21,853 nt of DNA from Mesostigma viride (GCA_009746045.1 RPFO01001785.1:1-21853), one strand, 5' to 3'. Counted from the stretch's first letter, positions 1 to 8,954 are shown. Program-made: numbers and translations. The notes: generated by a model not told the origin, from the letters alone.

Positions 1-496
1 GTTGATTCTGCCATTCTGGGCCTTGGTTTGTTGATGTTTGCATAGAGATTTAATTAATTAATTAAAATCATAGCTCCGTTGGGAGCATATGTAACACATA
101 GCCCTGAGAAAGGGGCATCTATGGGTTTGTAATACAATCAGGGCTACAACCTGCAGGTGGAGGATGTACAACTGTCACCTGCTCTGGGTGCACAAGGTGC
201 ACCTGCACCGCCATGATGGTTCATGCCTCCTTAACAAGCACAGGCACCCAAGGGGGGCTTGAGGAGAGGGCCTAGAAGGCCTGCATGACATATGGGGTGG
301 AGGGTATGTGGCTAGGCTATAGCTGGTGTACACATGGCATCTCAGCAGAGAGTAACTCCCTGCATAGGCATCGCATGGCTAAATTCATAGAGATGCCTCA
401 GGCATTGTAGTGTAACTTCCTCTGTTCCTCTGTTTTTCTCTCCTCCCGTAGGGATCGAGAGGGCTCCTATCTTTGTGGCCCGGGGGGAAGGAATGT
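1..496 (+). other. Upstream flank, probably the 3' end of a related LTR element
   Basis: No gene is visible here. An ATTA-type simple repeat lies near 50-66. The last 60 bases (about 440-493) resemble the stretch just before this window's own 3' LTR (about 20715-20756): both contain CGTAGGGA, then GAGGGCTCC, then TTTGTGG, and end in a G-rich purine tract. In the flank the tract (GGGGGGAAGGAA) is followed directly by TG at 494. The inference is that the flank is the 3' internal end of a related gypsy element whose LTR begins at 494 and was hit by the insertion a few bases in. The remaining 430 bases show no similarity I can see to the main element. Confidence 0.5.
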
Positions 497-501
497 AGCG
501 T
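497..501. repeat. Target-site duplication, left copy (AGCGT)
   Basis: AGCGT immediately precedes the TGTTACG start of the 5' LTR and is repeated exactly at 21328-21332, directly after the 3' LTR. Five-base duplications are usual for Ty3/gypsy integrases. This defines 502-21327 as a single insertion. Confidence 0.93.
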
Positions 502-502
502 T

Positions 503-611
503 GTTACGTCGCGTAACAATTCGTTGTAGTTACGGACGTAAATTAGGTCCTTGGCCTCGGTTGTTCCTAGGTTACGTGCAGTTCTAGTTTGGACATGATT
601 GTCCCCGTAAC
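503..611. promoter_or_regulatory. Cluster of GTTACG motifs in LTR U3
   Basis: The hexamer GTTACG or its complement CGTAAC occurs at 503-508, 512-517, 529-534, 571-576 and 606-611, and once more at the LTR end (1065-1070). Roughly 0.3 would be expected by chance on both strands in 570 bp. Two pairs form near-palindromes, TGTTACG-TCG-CGTAACA and TTACG-GA-CGTAA, a shape typical of bZIP dimer sites. The copies at the LTR ends would also serve as integrase recognition ends. Function is inferred. The same cluster is present in the 3' LTR from 20758. Confidence 0.5.
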
Positions 612-820
612 AGTACTGTGGTATATTGGGTGCCTTTGGGCGCCGCGCCGCGTACTATATCAGTGGTCCTTATCCTTTTGTAGAATGTAGTGGACCGGCG
701 TGCATCTGTGCACCTGCCTGTGTTTCTGTGGTTCTGCAGGCGAGGGCCAGGTCGGCCCGAGCCTGTTGGACCGTTGGTGACCATTTATGCACGTTCCACT
801 CCTTGTGTGGTCACTCGGCG

Positions 821-841
821 TGTGTTAAATGAATTAACACA
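821..841. repeat. Inverted repeat in LTR (8-bp arms)
   Basis: TGTGTTAA (821-828) and TTAACACA (834-841) are perfect complements around a five-base loop. It is conserved in the 3' LTR at 21076-21096. It could be an RNA hairpin near the R region or a protein site; nothing in the sequence decides between them. Confidence 0.6.
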
Positions 842-917
842 TATAGGCTTGGGTCACGGCAGTTTAGTTGTGTTTCCTTCCTCTTTCCTGGAGTAAACGG
901 GTTTGATTAAATGGCCT

Positions 918-1217
918 ATGGCATATTACAGTAGTACATATGTAAATGCATTGAGATCTGGTTCGTCTCGGTCGTCTTTCGCTAGGGGTGTAAATAGAAG
1001 CGGCCTCACTAGTTTAGGTAGTATCAGGACCGGTAGAGGTAGAGGTGGCGGCCGAGGCTTGCGGCGTAACAATGGACTCGGAGGTAGTTTAGATAGAGAG
1101 CGAGACGACGATCCTTTGCAACATACGTCATTGAATCAACCCTTCCGCGGCTGGGAAAATGAAGACGACACCTACTTGACAGGTAATGGGCGGGTCGCCT
1201 GCGAGCTGGGGGGGTAG
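918..1217 (+). CDS. LTR-started RG-rich leader ORF (ORF0), hypothetical
   Basis: The frame opens at ATG 918 inside the 5' LTR and runs 99 codons through the primer-binding region to TAG at 1215-1217. It is serine/arginine rich with an RG-rich stretch (RTGRGRGGGRGLRR, about residues 43-56), then an acidic part with WENEDD. No known domain was recognised; RG-rich peptides often bind RNA, which is only an analogy here. At 1182/1183 the sequence reads CAG|GTAATG, a good splice-donor shape. Joining it to an acceptor at 1465-1466 would keep the frame open to 1591. The first part is repeated in the 3' LTR, so its conservation there follows from LTR identity and is not independent support. It may be untranslated leader. 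Confidence 0.35.
   Translation: MAYYSSTYVNALRSGSSRSSFARGVNRSGLTSLGSIRTGRGRGGGRGLRRNNGLGGSLDRERDDDPLQHTSLNQPFRGWENEDDTYLTGNGRVACELGG
1073..1087 (+). promoter_or_regulatory. Candidate primer-binding site
   Basis: TGGACTCGGAGGTAG starts two bases after the LTR end. TGG is the complement of a tRNA's terminal CCA, and this is the expected place for minus-strand priming. I cannot name the tRNA from memory; the pairing tRNA would end in CTCCGAGTCCA. Confidence 0.55.
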
Positions 1218-1466
1218 TGCTGCCTGATTCAGGACACGCCCTGCCTAGAAGATAGACCTGCTCGAAGCGGAAAATCCTTTTCTAGATAGTTCCTTTTCCT
1301 CGTCTTGTTTTCCTTAGAAAAGTGGTTCACTGTCGTAGATAGGTCAGATGTTTTCGGTTCGGTGTTAGTGAGACGATTAGCGTCTGGGTAGGTTCCACCT
1401 TTTCCTTCGTGCTGCTGTACATTAGACGGCCGCACTCGCAGAAAGTCACTGGGTCGCTGACTTTAG
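1183..1466 (+). other. Possible intron in the leader region
   Basis: The donor CAG|GTAATG is at 1182/1183. A candidate branch motif CTGAC (1456-1460) is followed by the acceptor TTTAG ending at 1466. The 284-bp span contains stops in all frames. Removing it keeps the leader frame from ATG 918 open to the TGA at 1589-1591, giving about 129 codons. The branch-to-acceptor distance is very short, so this remains a hypothesis. If it is not an intron, the stretch between the leader ORF and 1409 is simply untranslated. Confidence 0.3.
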
Positions 1467-1591
1467 GACTACGAGCGCTGGACCATTGCCGCCCTCGTCA
1501 TTTCGGTGATCCAGATAACCCAGCTAAGTCGACTCCTACCCCTTACACTCCTATCGTGACTACTCAAGAACGACAAGGTGCGTTACCATGA
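1409..1591 (+). CDS. Short ORF overlapping the next start (hypothetical)
   Basis: This frame is open to a TGA at 1589-1591 that overlaps the ATG at 1588-1590 of the next ORF as ATGA. It may be the second exon of the leader ORF (from 1467) or the upstream part of the next protein separated by one missing base, because the change of frame has the same sign as the other breaks in this window. Its product is basic, then proline/threonine rich (PAKSTPTPYTP). No family was recognised. Confidence 0.25.
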   Translation: MLLYIRRPHSQKVTGSLTLGLRALDHCRPRHFGDPDNPAKSTPTPYTPIVTTQERQGALP

Positions 1592-1980
1592 GCCAACGGC
1601 GATCTTTTACTGCTCCTTCCCATTCTTCTAGCGGTAATAGTCTAGCTAAATATTACGTAGTGATTACGCCTCAATGGTCCTCCATTTTCCTTTCTTGGTC
1701 CGACGCTAGGAAGATCGTTCAGAATCGTGTATACAACGTAATTAGGTACAAGAAATTTATGTCCTTCGAAGAAGCTCAGCAGTTCCTTATAGATCATAGC
1801 CAAACAGATTTAGGCCTTCATGTACGCCCTATTCCTCATGGTCGTCCTCCTGTAGAAGCTCTAGTCTTTGCTACCCCTCCTTCTTCTCCCCCTAAACGGG
1901 CTGCATCTGCATCTGCTTCAGATACTCCTCTCACTTTGGAGTTTGGTTCCCTATCCATTACTGTTGTTAAAAAGGATTGA
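1588..1980 (+). CDS. Small ORF with viroplasmin/RNase H1 N-terminal-like domain
   Basis: This 130-residue protein begins with a Ser-rich tail. Residues about 21-68 read like the hybrid-binding domain at the N terminus of eukaryotic RNase H1, also found in caulimovirus protein VI: KYYVV, then IFLSWSDARKIV, then YKKFMSFEEAQQFL, with the expected aromatic, W and K positions. In RNase H1 this fold binds RNA/DNA hybrids or dsRNA. The C-terminal third is proline/serine rich (PPSSPPKRAASASAS). It stands alone between the LTR and gag and has no RNase H catalytic part; the element's own RNase H lies in pol. An RNA-binding or hybrid-binding accessory role is inferred. The ATG overlaps the preceding stop (ATGA), which may indicate coupled translation or a lost base. 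Confidence 0.7.
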   Translation: MSQRRSFTAPSHSSSGNSLAKYYVVITPQWSSIFLSWSDARKIVQNRVYNVIRYKKFMSFEEAQQFLIDHSQTDLGLHVRPIPHGRPPVEALVFATPPSSPPKRAASASASDTPLTLEFGSLSITVVKKD

Positions 1981-2071
1981 TTTTAATTTTGTTCCTGCTG
2001 CATACCTTCAAGGTTTTTCCTTTTTCCTTTGTTGCTTTCTTCTAGATTCCTATTCCTTTACGTAATTAAAG
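1981..2071 (+). other. Gag leader with pyrimidine tract and AG
   Basis: This T/C-rich stretch, with a long pyrimidine run ending in TCTAG at 2041-2045, has the shape of a 3' splice site 26 bases before the gag ATG. The gag start has a favourable context (AAAGATGG). A spliced gag message is possible but not shown. Confidence 0.3.
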
Positions 2072-3401
2072 ATGGATCCAGTGGGTGGAGATATGTCGCC
2101 TATACCTACCAATAATAATAATAATACTACTACTAATAACACTAACAATGACAATACTCGTGGTAACCGACGGGACTCCTTGGAAACGGTACACCATCTC
2201 ACCCCTCAAGGTATTCTGCGTACCTCACCTCCTTCTCCTGTTGCTGGTGGTCGCCGTCGTCCCTCAATTACCCCACCTACCTATGAACAACGTATTTCCC
2301 AAGTCAGATTTAGTGATGAACCTTCTTTTGTTGTGAACCAGGCCCCTGCCCCTTCTGCAACCTTGGCTCACCCCTCCAGCAGGTCCTCACACACTAACAA
2401 TGCTTCTAGGCCTCCTTCCCACCCTGTGCCTTCAATGCCTGCTATTAACACGGGTCGTACCTCGGCCCCTGTCGGCCCTTCTGGGCGCCCTAGTGCAGTT
2501 CCCTTTTACCCACCTGCTTCCTGGTCCTACCCTGAGACGGCCTATGAGGCTGCCCAGGTCCCTACCCGTGTGGCTGATTTAGAAGTTAATAATGATTTCA
2601 GTACCATGCCCCTCGATGATAGGAATTATGATCATTTTGCCTATTCCTCTCTTCGTGAGCAATATACTGTTCCCTTCTCCTATGGGCACCATCCTGAAAC
2701 GGTGGCTCCCTCTAGACCCCTACCCAAGACTTTTCCTATCCCTTCCTTCTATCCCGCTTATGTAGCAGTGGAAGATAGTGGCCCCATGGGAAAAACTGAT
2801 TCTTCTAATCCCCCTAAGCCTCCTGCTCTTCCCCTCTTTGCCAACCTTCCTAAGCTGGATGTCAAGTCTTCCCCTCAACAGTTTTTCACTTTCATTATGT
2901 TGCTCACCCAGAACACAGAGTCCTGGCAGAACCACAATAGGTGGCGCCTCTCTGATGCTGTACTAGTCCCTCATTATCTTACTACCTGCATAACTCCTGA
3001 ACTTGCTAACCTCATCCAGTGTGAGTCTCTTGCCTCTCATGCCTACCCAAACTCGGTAGCAGAATTGTTCAAGCGTTTAGAGAACCATTTAGTCCCTCCC
3101 GATGCAGATTGGCAGGATAGATTATCCTTTGGCACCTTGCAGCAGGGTACCAAGTCCTTCAAAGAATATATGAAAGAGTAATTTGATGCCCAGATGGTAC
3201 GAATTAGGGATTTGTCGGGCGCAGAAGTACGTGCCCGCTTCCTTCAGGGCCTCAGTAGACCCTTATTGCGTGAAGTCAAGCGCCAGTTCTCGGCCTACCG
3301 TTTTACTGTCACCTGCCCCTCAAGCATGTGCGCCAGCATCTTTTACGAGTAGCAGATTTCTTCTCCACGCCTTCTCTCCCTACCCGTTCCCGTATTAATA
3401 G
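2072..3401 (+). pseudogene. gag: gag, N-terminal and capsid part (broken, interrupted by the LINE)
   Basis: This is the structural protein of the gypsy particle. The start at 2072 has a good context and precedes an Asn/Thr-rich stretch from AAT/ACT repeats (2110-2157). A long Pro/Ser-rich disordered region follows, then a Retrotrans_gag-like capsid domain from about residue 265 (FANLPKLDV, with W, F and L spacing typical of the family). A TAA at 3179-3181 interrupts the frame right after YMKE, yet homology-like sequence continues in the same frame (FDAQMVRIRDLSG, ARFLQGL) to about 3300. It then resumes one frame back (HLPLKHVRQHLLRVADFF) to 3401, where the LINE begins. The frame resumes after the LINE at 13473 with the zinc knuckle. 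The defects are therefore one stop, one lost base and the insertion. Confidence 0.8.
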
Positions 3402-3402
3402 G

Positions 3403-6400
3403 ACATGCGTGGACGATAGGAATTATAGCACCGGCGGGCTTCAAAGTGCCGGACGGCAGGCGGTACCACCATTCCGTGGCAGCTTGGCCCAGTTTGCTAC
3501 CGGCTGGCACACGTTTTCAGTGAATTTTGGGCTCCAGATTTAAATGCAACGTGCGGTTTGAGGCAGGGGAAAACATGCGTGGACGATAGGAATTATAGCA
3601 CCGGCGGGCTTCAAAGTGCCGGACGGCAGGCGGTACCACCATTCCGTGGCAGCTTGGCCCAGTTTGCTACCGGCTGGCACACGTTTTCAGTGAATTTTGG
3701 GCTCCAGATTTAAATGCAACGTGCGGTTTGAGGCAGGGGAAAACATGCGTGGACGATAGGAATTATAGCACCGGCGGGCTTCAAAGTGCCGGACGGCAGG
3801 CGGTACCACCATTCCGTGGCAGCTTGGCCCAGTTTGCTACCGGCTGGCACACGTTTTCAGTGAATTTTGGGCTCCAGATTTAAATGCAACGTGCGGTTTG
3901 AGGCAGGGGAAAACATGCGTGGACGATAGGAATTATAGCACCGGCGGGCTTCAAAGTGCCGGACGGCAGGCGGTACCACCATTCCGTGGCAGCTTGGCCC
4001 AGTTTGCTACCGGCTGGCACACGTTTTCAGTGAATTTTGGGCTCCAGATTTAAATGCAACGTGCGGTTTGAGGCAGGGGAAAACATGCGTGGACGATAGG
4101 AATTATAGCACCGGCGGGCTTCAAAGTGCCGGACGGCAGGCGGTACCACCATTCCGTGGCAGCTTGGCCCAGTTTGCTACCGGCTGGCACACGTTTTCAG
4201 TGAATTTTGGGCTCCAGATTTAAATGCAACGTGCGGTTTGAGGCAGGGGAAAACATGCGTGGACGATAGGAATTATAGCACCGGCGGGCTTCAAAGTGCC
4301 GGACGGCAGGCGGTACCACCATTCCGTGGCAGCTTGGCCCAGTTTGCTACCGGCTGGCACACGTTTTCAGTGAATTTTGGGCTCCAGATTTAAATGCAAC
4401 GTGCGGTTTGAGGCAGGGGAAAACATGCGTGGACGATAGGAATTATAGCACCGGCGGGCTTCAAAGTGCCGGACGGCAGGCGGTACCACCATTCCGTGGC
4501 AGCTTGGCCCAGTTTGCTACCGGCTGGCACACGTTTTCAGTGAATTTTGGGCTCCAGATTTAAATGCAACGTGCGGTTTGAGGCAGGGGAAAACATGCGT
4601 GGACGATAGGAATTATAGCACCGGCGGGCTTCAAAGTGCCGGACGGCAGGCGGTACCACCATTCCGTGGCAGCTTGGCCCAGTTTGCTACCGGCTGGCAC
4701 ACGTTTTCAGTGAATTTTGGGCTCCAGATTTAAATGCAACGTGCGGTTTGAGGCAGGGGAAAACATGCGTGGACGATAGGAATTATAGCACCGGCGGGCT
4801 TCAAAGTGCCGGACGGCAGGCGGTACCACCATTCCGTGGCAGCTTGGCCCAGTTTGCTACCGGCTGGCACACGTTTTCAGTGAATTTTGGGCTCCAGATT
4901 TAAATGCAACGTGCGGTTTGAGGCAGGGGAAAACATGCGTGGACGATAGGAATTATAGCACCGGCGGGCTTCAAAGTGCCGGACGGCAGGCGGTACCACC
5001 ATTCCGTGGCAGCTTGGCCCAGTTTGCTACCGGCTGGCACACGTTTTCAGTGAATTTTGGGCTCCAGATTTAAATGCAACGTGCGGTTTGAGGCAGGGGA
5101 AAACATGCGTGGACGATAGGAATTATAGCACCGGCGGGCTTCAAAGTGCCGGACGGCAGGCGGTACCACCATTCCGTGGCAGCTTGGCCCAGTTTGCTAC
5201 CGGCTGGCACACGTTTTCAGTGAATTTTGGGCTCCAGATTTAAATGCAACGTGCGGTTTGAGGCAGGGGAAAACATGCGTGGACGATAGGAATTATAGCA
5301 CCGGCGGGCTTCAAAGTGCCGGACGGCAGGCGGTACCACCATTCCGTGGCAGCTTGGCCCAGTTTGCTACCGGCTGGCACACGTTTTCAGTGAATTTTGG
5401 GCTCCAGATTTAAATGCAACGTGCGGTTTGAGGCAGGGGAAAACATGCGTGGACGATAGGAATTATAGCACCGGCGGGCTTCAAAGTGCCGGACGGCAGG
5501 CGGTACCACCATTCCGTGGCAGCTTGGCCCAGTTTGCTACCGGCTGGCACACGTTTTCAGTGAATTTTGGGCTCCAGATTTAAATGCAACGTGCGGTTTG
5601 AGGCAGGGGAAAACATGCGTGGACGATAGGAATTATAGCACCGGCGGGCTTCAAAGTGCCGGACGGCAGGCGGTACCACCATTCCGTGGCAGCTTGGCCC
5701 AGTTTGCTACCGGCTGGCACACGTTTTCAGTGAATTTTGGGCTCCAGATTTAAATGCAACGTGCGGTTTGAGGCAGGGGAAAACATGCGTGGACGATAGG
5801 AATTATAGCACCGGCGGGCTTCAAAGTGCCGGACGGCAGGCGGTACCACCATTCCGTGGCAGCTTGGCCCAGTTTGCTACCGGCTGGCACACGTTTTCAG
5901 TGAATTTTGGGCTCCAGATTTAAATGCAACGTGCGGTTTGAGGCAGGGGAAAACATGCGTGGACGATAGGAATTATAGCACCGGCGGGCTTCAAAGTGCC
6001 GGACGGCAGGCGGTACCACCATTCCGTGGCAGCTTGGCCCAGTTTGCTACCGGCTGGCACACGTTTTCAGTGAATTTTGGGCTCCAGATTTAAATGCAAC
6101 GTGCGGTTTGAGGCAGGGGAAAACATGCGTGGACGATAGGAATTATAGCACCGGCGGGCTTCAAAGTGCCGGACGGCAGGCGGTACCACCATTCCGTGGC
6201 AGCTTGGCCCAGTTTGCTACCGGCTGGCACACGTTTTCAGTGAATTTTGGGCTCCAGATTTAAATGCAACGTGCGGTTTGAGGCAGGGGAAAACATGCGT
6301 GGACGATAGGAATTATAGCACCGGCGGGCTTCAAAGTGCCGGACGGCAGGCGGTACCACCATTCCGTGGCAGCTTGGCCCAGTTTGCTACCGGCTGGCAC

Positions 6401-8057
6401 ACGTTTTCAGTGAATTTTGGGCTCCAGATTTAAATGCAACGTGCGGTTTGAGGCAGGGGAAAACATGCGTGGACGATAGGAATTATAGCACCGGCGGGCT
6501 TCAAAGTGCCGGACGGCAGGCGGTACCACCATTCCGTGGCAGCTTGGCCCAGTTTGCTACCGGCTGGCACACGTTTTCAGTGAATTTTGGGCTCCAGATT
6601 TAAATGCAACGTGCGGTTTGAGGCAGGGGAAAACATGCGTGGACGATAGGAATTATAGCACCGGCGGGCTTCAAAGTGCCGGACGGCAGGCGGTACCACC
6701 ATTCCGTGGCAGCTTGGCCCAGTTTGCTACCGGCTGGCACACGTTTTCAGTGAATTTTGGGCTCCAGATTTAAATGCAACGTGCGGTTTGAGGCAGGGGA
6801 AAACATGCGTGGACGATAGGAATTATAGCACCGGCGGGCTTCAAAGTGCCGGACGGCAGGCGGTACCACCATTCCGTGGCAGCTTGGCCCAGTTTGCTAC
6901 CGGCTGGCACACGTTTTCAGTGAATTTTGGGCTCCAGATTTAAATGCAACGTGCGGTTTGAGGCAGGGGAAAACATGCGTGGACGATAGGAATTATAGCA
7001 CCGGCGGGCTTCAAAGTGCCGGACGGCAGGCGGTACCACCATTCCGTGGCAGCTTGGCCCAGTTTGCTACCGGCTGGCACACGTTTTCAGTGAATTTTGG
7101 GCTCCAGATTTAAATGCAACGTGCGGTTTGAGGCAGGGGAAAACATGCGTGGACGATAGGAATTATAGCACCGGCGGGCTTCAAAGTGCCGGACGGCAGG
7201 CGGTACCACCATTCCGTGGCAGCTTGGCCCAGTTTGCTACCGGCTGGCACACGTTTTCAGTGAATTTTGGGCTCCAGATTTAAATGCAACGTGCGGTTTG
7301 AGGCAGGGGAAAACATGCGTGGACGATAGGAATTATAGCACCGGCGGGCTTCAAAGTGCCGGACGGCAGGCGGTACCACCATTCCGTGGCAGCTTGGCCC
7401 AGTTTGCTACCGGCTGGCACACGTTTTCAGTGAATTTTGGGCTCCAGATTTAAATGCAACGTGCGGTTTGAGGCAGGGGAAAACATGCGTGGACGATAGG
7501 AATTATAGCACCGGCGGGCTTCAAAGTGCCGGACGGCAGGCGGTACCACCATTCCGTGGCAGCTTGGCCCAGTTTGCTACCGGCTGGCACACGTTTTCAG
7601 TGAATTTTGGGCTCCAGATTTAAATGCAACGTGCGGTTTGAGGCAGGGGAAAACATGCGTGGACGATAGGAATTATAGCACCGGCGGGCTTCAAAGTGCC
7701 GGACGGCAGGCGGTACCACCATTCCGTGGCAGCTTGGCCCAGTTTGCTACCGGCTGGCACACGTTTTCAGTGAATTTTGGGCTCCAGATTTAAATGCAAC
7801 GTGCGGTTTGAGGCAGGGGAAAACATGCGTGGACGATAGGAATTATAGCACCGGCGGGCTTCAAAGTGCCGGACGGCAGGCGGTACCACCATTCCGTGGC
7901 AGCTTGGCCCAGTTTGCTACCGGCTGGCACACGTTTTCAGTGAATTTTGGGCTCCAGATTTAAATGCAACGTGCGGTTTGAGGCAGGGGAAAACATGCGT
8001 GGACGATAGGAATTATAGCACCGGCGGGCTTCAAAGTGCCGGACGGCAGGCGGTACC
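3403..8057 (+). repeat. Tandem array of 27.4 copies of a 170-bp unit
   Basis: Landmarks recur every 170 bp: GTGCGGTTTG starts at 3551, 3721, 3891 and so on to 7971 (27 occurrences), and each unit holds CGGTACCACC and ATTTAAAT. I saw no difference between copies on reading. The array starts mid-unit at the insertion edge and ends mid-unit at 8057, where CGGTACC passes into LINE-specific sequence. It has no coding capacity beyond short chance frames. Its position at the 5' end of a LINE resembles the promoter monomer arrays of mouse L1. A satellite captured by, or seeded by, the LINE is an alternative. The unit length is close to a nucleosome repeat. Confidence 0.97.
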
Positions 8058-8071
8058 GCGACCGCAGCGCG

Positions 8072-8123
8072 TTGGGGGGCTGCCGCCCCCCAAACCCCCC
8101 GCGTGGGGGGCTCCGCCCCCCAC
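8072..8123. promoter_or_regulatory. Two GC-rich hairpins before the LINE ORF
   Basis: TTGGGGGGC (8072-8080) pairs with GCCCCCCAA (8085-8093) around TGCC. GTGGGGGGC (8103-8111) pairs with GCCCCCCAC (8115-8123) around TCC. Both have perfect 9-bp arms. They lie between the monomer array and the ATG at 8172, followed by further C runs. They could block scanning, mark the RNA 5' end for the RNP, or form G-quadruplexes on the minus strand. Confidence 0.75.
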
Positions 8124-8171
8124 ACCCCCCGCCCCCCCCCTCGGTGGCTGCCACGCCTGCCCTGATTGTTC

Positions 8172-8954
8172 ATGGACGACCCACGACCCCCTTCGCCCAA
8201 CGGCTCCCCCGCTCCCCGGTTGGCGCCTCGGCGGTCCTCTCGGCTTGCGGCCCTTCTTGCGGAGGTGGGCGACCCGGCTGCGGGGGGCTCGGGCGCCCCG
8301 GTCTCCCCCTCCTTGGTCTGCGAGGTCTGCCGGAGCGGGCACCGCGGGCACCACATGTTAGTTTGTGATGCTTGCAATTCCGGGTGGCACTTGCAGTGTC
8401 TTACTCCCCGGCTCTACCGGGTCCCGCCGGGCTCCTGGACGTGCCCGCGCTGTCCCCCCCGGCGGGCCCCCGGGCTGCCCTCCCCGCTGGGTGCTCCGGC
8501 CCCCTGCCCCGTGTGCCCCCCTGCCGAGGCCCTCGGGGCGGGCCGTGGCCTGCCCGATGGGGCCGCCGTTGCTCGGGCCCTGGCGCCCTCGGCCCCGGGG
8601 CCCCACCCGTCGCCTGGCCCCGCCGACGGGGGCGCGGCGCTGTCGCCTGGGCTGGGCCCGGCCGACCCCCGGCGGGCCTGGCGACCCCGGCGCCCGCCCC
8701 CGGCCCCTCGCTCCCCGACGCTCTGGCCTCCCTTCCCCCGGCCGCGGTTGGCCACCCAGCCGCCACCCCCGTCCTTGCCGCGTGGGACGGCGGCCCCCGG
8801 GCCCACGCGTTCACCTCGTGGCCGCCCTCGCACATTGTCGGCGTGGTGGGCCGCGCCACCTTTTCTTGGGCGTACTGCCCTTTGTTGCTGGACGCGGTCG
8901 GGCTCCAGGCCGCCTTCCCCTCGCTCCCTAGGCCCCCGGCCTTCCTGGCCCTAG
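8172..8954 (+). CDS. LINE ORF fragment 1: PHD finger
   Basis: The frame is taken to start at ATG 8172 (ATGGAC, G at +4). After a Pro/Ser/Arg-rich leader comes a PHD finger with the C4HC3 pattern: CEVC, CDAC, GWHLQC and CPRC, the last after a W (SWTCPRC), about 8313-8455. PHD fingers usually read histone H3 tails, so a role in choosing chromatin targets is plausible. Downstream is Pro/Ala-rich linker. The frame stays open to 8954, but from about 8670 the better coding candidate is the frame one base back, so the true protein probably switches there. The base composition is extremely GC-rich, and chance open frames are common on both strands. Confidence 0.75.
   Translation: MDDPRPPSPNGSPAPRLAPRRSSRLAALLAEVGDPAAGGSGAPVSPSLVCEVCRSGHRGHHMLVCDACNSGWHLQCLTPRLYRVPPGSWTCPRCPPRRAPGLPSPLGAPAPCPVCPPAEALGAGRGLPDGAAVARALAPSAPGPHPSPGPADGGAALSPGLGPADPRRAWRPRRPPPAPRSPTLWPPFPRPRLATQPPPPSLPRGTAAPGPTRSPRGRPRTLSAWWAAPPFLGRTALCCWTRSGSRPPSPRSLGPRPSWP

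Larger units (their letters stand above)
502..1071 (+). repeat. 5' LTR (570 bp)
   Basis: It begins TGTTACG and ends CGTAACA, a perfect 7-bp terminal inverted repeat with the usual TG...CA. It matches 20757-21327 apart from C/T near 660, G/T near 730 and one T missing in a T run near 886. A second inverted copy of the end (CGTAACA) lies at 512-518. A TATA-like TATATT at 622-627 and an ATTAAA at 906-911 are possible promoter and poly(A) signals, but neither is strong. An open frame starts at ATG 918 inside the LTR. Confidence 0.97.

Noticed and set aside
626-896. Short overlapping ORFs in the LTR (626-832 and 690-896)
   Set aside because: They are repeated in the 3' LTR only because the LTRs are copies; there is no start context or domain to support coding.
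3403-8057. CRISPR array
   Set aside because: The period is 170 bp with no variable spacers; the whole unit repeats exactly, and the context is eukaryotic retrotransposons.
8166-8171. Start of the LINE ORF at TTG 8166
   Set aside because: A eukaryotic ATG follows two codons later at 8172; nothing favours a TTG start.
7937-8377. Minus-strand open frame across the array end and the LINE leader
   Set aside because: It lies in extremely GC-rich DNA where stops are rare, is low in complexity, and opposes the PHD-coding frame. It is treated as a chance frame.
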